A DNA stretch of 64,000 bases from Plantago ovata (taxonomy: Eukaryota; Streptophyta; Magnoliopsida; Lamiales; Plantaginaceae): contig CM051455.1 of the NCBI GenBank assembly GCA_028274465.1, positions 118,209,547 through 118,273,546 of the forward strand, in the 5' to 3' direction. The translations under genes and the position numbers were made by a program. The notes under the pieces are model-generated. The model was given only the letters and a program-made list of their open reading frames with translations, made no database searches and was not told the origin of the DNA. Of this stretch, positions 57,472-64,000 are shown piece after piece. The stretch's first letter is position 1; each line of letters opens with the position of its first letter.

Positions 57472-59586
57472 TTAGTTCTTCTTTTTGAGGGTACTAGACT
57501 TCCCCTTCATGGATCTTTTCCTCATGCCACGAACCTGTGAATGAGAATTAACATAGACAGCAAGACCAAAGTAGTTAATTGTGTGAGAACTGAGAAGCAT
57601 TGAAGTGAATATTTGGATCAGATATGGCTCACAACACATGTTGCTTTCCATCCACCTCAATGGTGCAAGTTCTTCGGTAGATGTCTATCACGGAGCGTAG
57701 CTTAGTCAAGAACGTTCGCCCCAAAAGAACAACATCCCTCATCCCAGGTGTAGACGTCGGCATAACTACAAAGTTGGTGTACACAGAAGCTTCACCAATC
57801 TTAACCAATACGTTCTTCACAACGCCTTTGGGTCTCACAAAGGATCCATCCGCCAATTGCACAATAGCCTTATGCTCAGATAGTTTTCCAAGGACACTCT
57901 TCTCAAACACATTCATTGGGAGCACATTAGAGTAAGATCCCGTATCTAGTGTCGCACGAACATCTTCAAGTTCACCAATCCCAACCTTAACATCGAAACT
58001 CTCAGGAATTGGCTCGGGATCCTCTTGCTCCTCATGACTCGCATCAAATCCAAGGTCCTTCTCTTCTTCCTTGGCTAATGGAGGTTCTCCATCCTTGCAA
58101 CACTCACATTTAGCAACCTTCTTGATGGTGATTTCAATAGGAAGATCACCCACCAAGGTAATAGACATTGACTTTTCAGTGTTGCTAGGCAACTTCCCAT
58201 TCTCCCTACTCGTTCCACGGTCAATCAACTCTTACATCTTTTGATGGGCAAGCCTAGTGCTCTCTTCCAAACGATCCAGCCTCGCCCTAGTCTTCTCAGA
58301 ATCTTCTTCATAACGCTTAAGAAAACTTTGGGTGTGATCAACCATTTTCTGCATGTTTTCCATGAGTAGAGCTGTCTTCGACATCGATTGCTCTTTGGGA
58401 GTGGGATTTTCATAGTGATCATTACCATAGCTAAGCTTAATACGGTCTTGGTTAGGGCCATAAGTTTGGCTAGCCGGTGCATATCCTTGATTGTTTCGGA
58501 ACCCTCTTGAGTACCAAATTCCGCAGCAAAGGCTTACTCTTCGCTTCCTTGAACCCAATTGCCATCATCATATGCAAGCTCCGATCTACACATATGAGCT
58601 CCATGCCCATAGTTCTTGCATATTCGGCAAACTTCATTCGACATAGATGTTCCAATGGAGCTCTTGAGGACTTGTTTCAACTCATTGGTAAAGCACTTGA
58701 ATCGATCACCATTCCCCCCATACATAGGGGCCTCCTGAGTAGGTGGAGCTTCGGGTCCACGTCTCCTAACCATTGCTCTTGGATCCTTGAATTGCGAACC
58801 CTTAGCAAGCCTTTCGAAAACCGCACAAACGGCTTCCGCGGTTTCATCCAAAATACTGCCACGGCATTGGAAATCCACCACTTGCTGATTCTCAAAAGTT
58901 AGTCCATTGTAGAAGTGTTGGACAAGATCCGAAAGCTCAAAACCATGTTGAGGTCACTTGTTCATGATGTCTTGGAACCTCTCAAACGCGGTGTAGATGG
59001 TCTCATCATAGTCTTGTTTGAATCTAGTGATTTGCGCCTTAAGCGCGGTAGTCAAAGTGTGAGGAAAGTATTTCTCCATGATTGCTGAAAAAACCTTTGC
59101 CCAAGTGTCAAGCGAACCCTCCGGTAGAGAACTCAACCATGCCTTGGCCCTGTCGCCAAGCCCCATAGAAAAAACCTTCATTCTCAACTCATCCGCTGTT
59201 ATTTCAGCTCCGGGTCGTGGAAGTTGGTTGACGAAGTCATCGATATCATGCAAGTACCCCATCACGTCTTCCCTAGCCAAGCCATAAAACCTCGGAAGTT
59301 TCTAGAACATGTGGTTTTTTATTTCCAGATCTCGAGTTGCAGACGAAAGAACAATTGTCGGTCCCCTCATACGATCCTTTGTGGATTGAACACATGATTT
59401 CAGTGGTCTAGCTTCTGCCATTATGACGATTTCTTCAAAAAGACTGTGTAGAGGTTCAGAGAAATCGGTATCCTCTATTTCCTCTAGTTCACGTCGTCTA
59501 AGTAGTCGCCTTCTCTGGTGGTAGACTCTGTCGATTTCAACGATTGGTTCAGCAAGCGGTGTTCCTCTAGATCGTGTACTTCACAT
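57472..59586 (-). pseudogene. Element D gag-protease polyprotein, broken
   Basis: ATG at 59586 is followed at once by TGA. Further stops: TAG near 59304, TGA near 58953, then frameshifts near 58530 and 58228. Recognisable parts: gag capsid domain 59280-58954 (AWLSSLPEGSLDTWAKVFSA), CCHC knuckle CRICKNYGHGAHMC near 58632-58591, protease LDTGSYSNVLPMN near 57950-57910, ending in HVL and a TGA at 57629. The basic tail MRKRSMKGKSSTLKKKN (57522-57472) is in a different frame, preceded by TTCACAG. Confidence 0.85.
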
Positions 59587-59703
59587 ACACTATCTCTAAC
59601 AAGCTAAGAAAAGAGTATCAGAGAGATCGAATTAAATAAACTACTATAACTAGGAATTGAATGTTGAAAATATAAATAAGCTAAACAGAAAAAAGGAGTA
59701 TAG

Positions 59704-59721
59704 TCCCCGGCAGCGGCGCCA
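59704..59721 (-). other. Element D primer-binding site
   Basis: Minus strand TGGCGCCGCTGCCGGGGA, the same one-base variant as in G. Confidence 0.88.
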
Positions 59722-59724
59722 ATT

Positions 59725-60893
59725 TGATGTACCGAAGTTTGTCAGACTCAATTAATCAAATAAATTTGTTTTTAGCCAAAGGCAATTCACAACTACAACG
59801 AAAACCGTAGTGTAGCAGTAAAATAACCTCGAGTGTCGATCTCTAAGGACTATAACTAGCTTTATCTAATTTAACTTAAACTATAAACTCAACAAACGAC
59901 TTAGCACATATTTTATTATCAATAATAATGGAAGTTAGTGATAGTATGGTCATTCAAAGCATCAGGTTAATAATCATGCATGAAGTACTTGAATGTTTGC
60001 ATAGAGATCTAAGATCATGAATTGTCCAATGTGTTCCGTTCAATTCAACACTACGAAGATAGAGGGCTTAGATAGATCAATGAAATAAAGCAATAAGTCA
60101 AGTCTGAATTGCGTTACAGCCAATCATGCATAATTAAGAACCCTAGCTAAGAAATCACATACTATCACCAACGATAGATTTAGCTACTCATAGATGAATT
60201 GCAATCAACAAGAATCAAAGCAAGATTGAATGAAAACATGTTGAAAGAAATAAATATAAATAGAAAAATCGTGAGTTACAATGTTACCGACGAAGGTTGT
60301 CAATCTCCGAAGAATTGCTAGCTCACAAGCAAGAATTGATAAACAACGAGGTCCAATTGCTATGCTTAATCCTCCAAATTGATAAGAAAAAGAGTCTCCT
60401 ATGCTAAGAATTCCCAGAACAGGCTCTGGAGAATTCGTCCCTAAAAACTATGTGGAAAGGTATTAAAAACGTAGAGAATGGAGCAACTGTATATAGGAGT
60501 TCGGAAACTGGGGGGCGAATCTCCCCTGGTCCCAGGCGAACCGCCTGGGAGCTCCAGGTCGGTGGAGACGCGTTTTTGGTTTTCTTTTCCTTTTCGGACT
60601 CGGATTTTTCCTTCTAGTGACCTTTAAGCTTTGAAACTCGTCCCCTAGGCCTCAAATCTCATCCGGAACCTTCTAGACACTCCACGAATGTCCTCGGAAC
60701 AATGAATCTTCGTTCTCTTCAACATAATTGCCCATAAAATCACGTTTTTTTTACCTAAAACCTGAAAAATGCAAAGAAAAGGGAAACGTGACACTATTCT
60801 AATAAAATGCACGAAATATAGCTAAATTAACATAGAGGATAGCTAAATAGGTGAAAAAAGACTCGAATGAAAGTGTAAAATACACGTTCATCA
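59725..60893 (-). repeat. Element D 5' LTR
   Basis: 1169 bp. Minus strand TGATGAACGTG to ...GTACATCA. The TATA box reads CTGTATATAG on the plus strand, a change from CTATATATAG in the 3' copy. Donor-like GGTAACATTG near 60288. One palindrome cluster (60512-60560), shorter than in the 3' LTR. Confidence 0.94.
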
Positions 60894-60923
60894 GGTATTA
60901 ATATTGCCAAACCTATTGTTTAC
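60894..60923 (-). other. Zinc-finger intron, 5' part
   Basis: 30 bp between the splice donor and the right edge of element D; includes TSD copy GGTAT (60894-60898). Confidence 0.65.
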
Positions 60924-61271
60924 CTTTTTGGATGTTGTACTTAGATTGTGTCCCTGATTATTGCTACTTTCAGCTCCTGGGGATTCAACAAACTTGGCCT
61001 GCATTTCATGAAGATGTCGGTGCTTTCTGCCACCAATTAGATCATGCTCCTTCTCCCCTACACACTCACCTTGTTGAGACGATTTAGCACCAACAACTTT
61101 CTTTGAACGAATGTATGAATTCTTTATGTATCTAAATAGCCTCTTCTTCTCTAGGCTTTCATTTCGGTGGGCCCTTTGATGTCCGCCAATCGCTTGGGCG
61201 GTTGAAAATTTTTTGGACCAAAACGTGCAAGTGAAATCCAATGTCCTGGCAAGTTTTGTCGGCTTCGCCAT
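60924..61271 (-). CDS. C2H2 zinc-finger/EAR gene, predicted exon 1
   Basis: 116 codons from ATG 61271 to a strong donor AAAAAG|GTAAAC at 60924/60923. Residues 13-35 are a plant QALGGH-type C2H2 finger, FTCTFWSKKFSTAQAIGGHQ then RAH, but the second zinc-binding Cys is Trp (codon 61218-61220). A basic stretch (EKKRLFRYIKNSYIRSKK) follows and may act in nuclear import or DNA contact. With exon 2 the protein would be 154 residues ending in an EAR motif, the layout of small transcriptional repressors of the KNUCKLES/SUPERMAN kind. The lost Cys and the 32-kb intron suggest a pseudogene or crippled allele. Confidence 0.8.
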
Positions 61272-61944
61272 TCCTTATTGCTCCAACATATCAGATGTGC
61301 TATTGATAATCACAAAATGACTATAATGTCTATCTATTTCTTGTTTCGAAAACTTTGTTTTAGCTAATTAAAATGCTTTTTCTTCTTTTCACTCTTAGTT
61401 TACAAACATATAAGCAATAAACTAACAATTGAAGAAAGCGGACAGAGATGTTTTCTGGTTGAGACACGAGGAAGTGATTGGGATTTTATAGCAAGATTTC
61501 TTCAGTTTAAAACTAATGGTTTTGCTTTCACAGGCGAAAAATTAAGACAACATGATAAGCAAATGTAGCTTTTGGAAATATAATATACTTGATAAAGTAA
61601 ACCTTTTCGGTGATACACCATCAAGTTTTTTAGATTTGATAAGATTAAAGTTAAAGTTAGATATTCTTAATATATGTATTTTTTTTCCTAAAGTACTGAT
61701 TAATTTTTAGAGACCCAATATGCAGTTGTCTGCTTCTGAACCATACAACCACATCTTTCTTTGTTTCATTCCTTTGTTAGTATCTTCCATATGTGTATTT
61801 ACATTATGAGAGAGCAAATGGAAAAAAGACAAAAAGAAAAAAAAAAGACTAAACTCCCTTAAGAATGGTGGAAAAACAAAAGTTAGTCATTTTAGCCTCT
61901 ATGTAATTGATAATCGCACGCTCGATATCTTGGAATAAGAAGAA
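61272..61944. other. Intergenic region between head-to-head zinc-finger copies
   Basis: 673 bp, AT-rich, flanked by the starts of the gene (minus) and its paralogue (plus), so it would hold both promoters. TATAATATA near 61580 is a possible but unproven TATA element. Confidence 0.45.
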
Positions 61945-62165
61945 ATGACGAAGCAGACATAACATGCCAAGACATGGGAATTCACTTGCATATTTTGCTT
62001 CAACAAATATTTCAACATCCCATTGGGGGCAATCAAAATGCCCACTGAAATGAGTGCCTAGAGGAGAGGAGGCTATTTAGATACAAAAATCCTTCATACA
62101 TTCGTGGAATGAAAGGCGTTGGTGATGAATCATCTCAGCAAGGCGAGCGTATAGGGAAGATTTTT
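61945..62165 (+). pseudogene. Degraded inverted paralogue of the zinc-finger exon 1
   Basis: Starts ATGACGAAGCAGACATAACA, matching the gene's ATGGCGAAGCCGACAAAACT in the opposite orientation. It shows FTCIFCFNKYF, with both zinc Cys present, then a 5-bp loss before GGNQNAH (finger His changed to Asn), a TGA after AH, and RRLFRYKNPSYIRG...SSQQGERIG aligning to the gene. There are a TAA at codon 6, a frameshift and a further stop, so it is dead. Homology ends near 62165; no exon 2 was found beyond it. Confidence 0.8.
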
Positions 62166-64000
62166 ATAAAATTGTAATAGAAAAATTGAAAGCGGAATAC
62201 ACACATAGAAGATCATAATTTATTACTAAAAGGACAATTTCATATGAATAACTCCAAGGATATCAAATATGTACAGAAGCGAAAAAAAATCAATCGAACA
62301 AAAAAACTCAAAGCTACATACAGAAAATTCTAATCTAAATTTAAACAATCATTTCATAAAACAAAAAAGAAAAACTTATCACAATCATGGGTCAATAGAT
62401 ACAAAAAACTCTAGCATCTATCACCTATCAATCTAACTATTAGTAGATATACCTAGAAGCAAAAGATCAATTCTTCTTTTCCAAAGTACTACTATTAGCC
62501 GAGAGATTAATCAAATTAAATAAGCATATCTATACTAAATAATTGAACAAATCAATCGGTAAAGATAACCAATTAATGAAAAGGGGAAAAAATCATACGG
62601 GAAAATATATTTACCAACAATAACGGATCCATATACGACCTATAATGCTCCGATTTGACGATCATCGCCTTGGATATAACTGCATATTGAGATCCCAACT
62701 ATGGCTATATTGTAGGACCAGTGATGACGCTATTGAAGAACAAGAACCCACAATAAACATGACAATACATGTGTTTGATACAACATGGTTTAAATCCACA
62801 TATATTGGCGTGGAATGTAAGCATTGTAGGTCGGTGCACGTGGTCACGTGCGACACTGTTTCATACCATCACATTGCGTGTGTTTGATGCCACATGATTT
62901 AATTAAACCCACATACCCATATATGTTGGCGTCAAATGTATGAATTATATCTAGGTGCATATATTCACATGTAAAATCAATTTATACCATCACACTGCGC
63001 GTGACCCAATAAATTTTGGAAGTCACATATGTTTTAGTGAGAATAAAATATTGTTTTCGTGTGTGTATACATTAGTTGTAAGAATGTGTGAGTCACAATC
63101 TGGTACCTGTAACACAACATTACGCCCTATGTTGAGCTCAATGTTGTCACAACAATGCAGACAACACTGACTCAAAAACTCAGTAATCAGAAACTAATGC
63201 ACAACGAAAAAGTAAAGAACACAACATTTTTCTTCTCGTGTGTATTTGTTTAAATATCCCACGTACGGTGCCACAAAGCTAATTATCTCTCAAACGAAAG
63301 CTCAAATTACAAAGTATCAAGACTATGATTACAGAACCTTGCAACCTATTCTAGCAAAGATAAATCTGACTAAAATTTAGATAAAAACTTGATACAAACT
63401 TCAAAACCGAACTGCTCTAATAATAATAGAAGTTGTGAATGTCCAAGTTCGGCTCTATGGGATGAATCTTAAAGCTTCCATTACTTTCTTGTGTCAGTAG
63501 GGTTTCGAACAACTTGAGATCTTTCAAGTAAATTCGCTTTCAACTTAGTTTAACTAGCATTAGGACTTCTAAGGCCAAGTAACTAGGTCACACGCCCTGT
63601 CCAAAGGTAGTTAAACTCTTCATTCTTCAGCTGCATGGTCGTTCCTATCTTCACTAGGATGAACATCACTTGACTTCTTTAGACCTTATACACCTCTCCA
63701 TAACTTGATCTTTAATATCCTGCACACATTAAACAATCACAGTTATGGAACTAATTAATTTAGTGAATAAAGACAAAATTGAATAACAAAGAAGATATAA
63801 AAATATCCAAGTGCAGTCTCCAATGTTGCACTCAATGTCATGCTCAATGTTACTACATTAGTCATAACATTGCTGACAACATTAAACACGGAAGTAACAA
63901 CTTAATGTAGGTTTAAAATTGCATATAGCAATATGAGCGCTCTATCCACGTGCATACAACAAAGATTTTTTTTTCACAGGGATAAATAATCAATCCTTGT
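62166..64000. other. AT-rich intergenic DNA without recognised genes
   Basis: No credible ORF. Contains the tandem repeat at 62771-63003 and CAATGTT-rich stretches near 63130-63160 and 63815-63890 that might be decayed LTR sequence, but I cannot show this. Confidence 0.5.
62771..63003 (+). repeat. Imperfect tandem duplication with paired G-boxes
   Basis: GTGTTTGAT...ATACCATCACATTGCGTG (62771-62880) repeats as GTGTTTGATG...ATACCATCACACTGCGCGTG (62880-63003). Unit 1 holds two CACGTG G-boxes (62837-62842, 62845-62850) in a GCACGTG-GT-CACGTGC inverted repeat. Confidence 0.7.

Larger units (their letters stand above)
28765..60893 (-). mobile_element. Element D: gag-PR/ORF2 Athila-type element hosting E, G and F
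   Basis: Minus-strand element whose two LTRs are 28765-38257 (split by E) and 59725-60893. The flanking 5-mers GTTAT (28760-28764) and GGTAT (60894-60898) match at four of five bases. Internal order right to left: PBS, gag-protease, stem-loop and palindromes, [F], intron, ORF2 [split by G], 3' module, PPT. No RT or integrase of its own. Removing E, G and F leaves about 8.5 kb. It lies in the zinc-finger intron in the same orientation as the gene. Confidence 0.9.

Noticed and set aside
61240-61260. Reading the zinc-finger ORF as a single-exon 126-residue protein
   Set aside because: Its last ten codons run into intron sequence before the D junction; the donor GTAAAC and the EAR-coding exon on the other side of D explain it better.
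62645-63170. Short ORFs in the right-hand AT-rich region
   Set aside because: They run through a tandem repeat and have no homology or gene structure I recognise.
63110-63900. Another LTR element at the right edge
   Set aside because: CAATGTT-rich stretches are suggestive, but no termini, PBS or partner LTR is visible.

Overview
The window is plant nuclear DNA, almost certainly angiosperm; I cannot name the species. Nearly 60 of the 64 kb is a two-part nest of LTR retrotransposons. The evidence is copia-type and gypsy-type polyprotein motifs, primer-binding sites matching the 3' ends of plant tRNA-iMet and tRNA-Asp, matching LTR pairs, and 5-bp target-site duplications (TSDs) that let each insertion be unpicked. 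The only host gene I can support is a small C2H2 zinc-finger/EAR-motif repressor-type gene on the minus strand. Its two exons (61271-60924 and 28387-28271) are now 32.5 kb apart because a nest of retrotransposons sits in its intron.

Left half (1-27851): a SIRE-like Ty1/copia element (called H), minus strand, running off the left edge. Right to left it has a 5' LTR (26455-27851), iMet PBS, gag, protease, integrase, RT/RNase H, a hairpin-rich spacer, and a long third ORF with a coiled-coil C-terminus. It is full of stops and frameshifts. Two plus-strand Ty3/gypsy elements of the Athila group are inserted in it: A (1164-6478, TSD CTGAC) in the third ORF, and B (15079-25783, TSD ATGGA) in gag. 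B itself holds a solo LTR (19847-21161, TSD ATTTG).

Right half (28765-60893): element D, minus strand, in the zinc-finger intron. Inside D are E (29612-37890, TSD GCGTG, in D's 3' LTR), G (40366-49924, TSD TGAAA, in D's second ORF) and F (51270-57060, right end deleted). G is the only gypsy element with polymerase (PR-RT-RNase H-integrase). B, D and E instead carry gag-protease plus a second ORF (ORF2) and no RT or integrase. F carries an intact gag-protease ORF alone, and A a short gag fused to an ORF2 remnant. A, E, G and the solo LTR share one LTR family, so one LTR type drives three different cargoes.

Most interesting are features shared by these RT-less elements: (1) a roughly 0.54-kb intron with donor, TACTAAT-like branch point and acceptor just before ORF2; (2) a 3' noncoding module of about 1.5 kb with two or three AACCTATTC hairpins, each followed by a TTTGGGGA purine box resembling the real polypurine tract; (3) arrays of short GCG-NNN-CGC near-palindromes both in the LTR beside the TATA box and after gag-protease. 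Together these suggest a bipartite retrotransposon community in which pol-bearing G-like elements may be complemented or parasitised by gag-PR/ORF2 elements. On the far right (60894-64000) lie zinc-finger exon 1, a degraded head-to-head inverted paralogue (61945-62165), and AT-rich DNA without recognisable genes.
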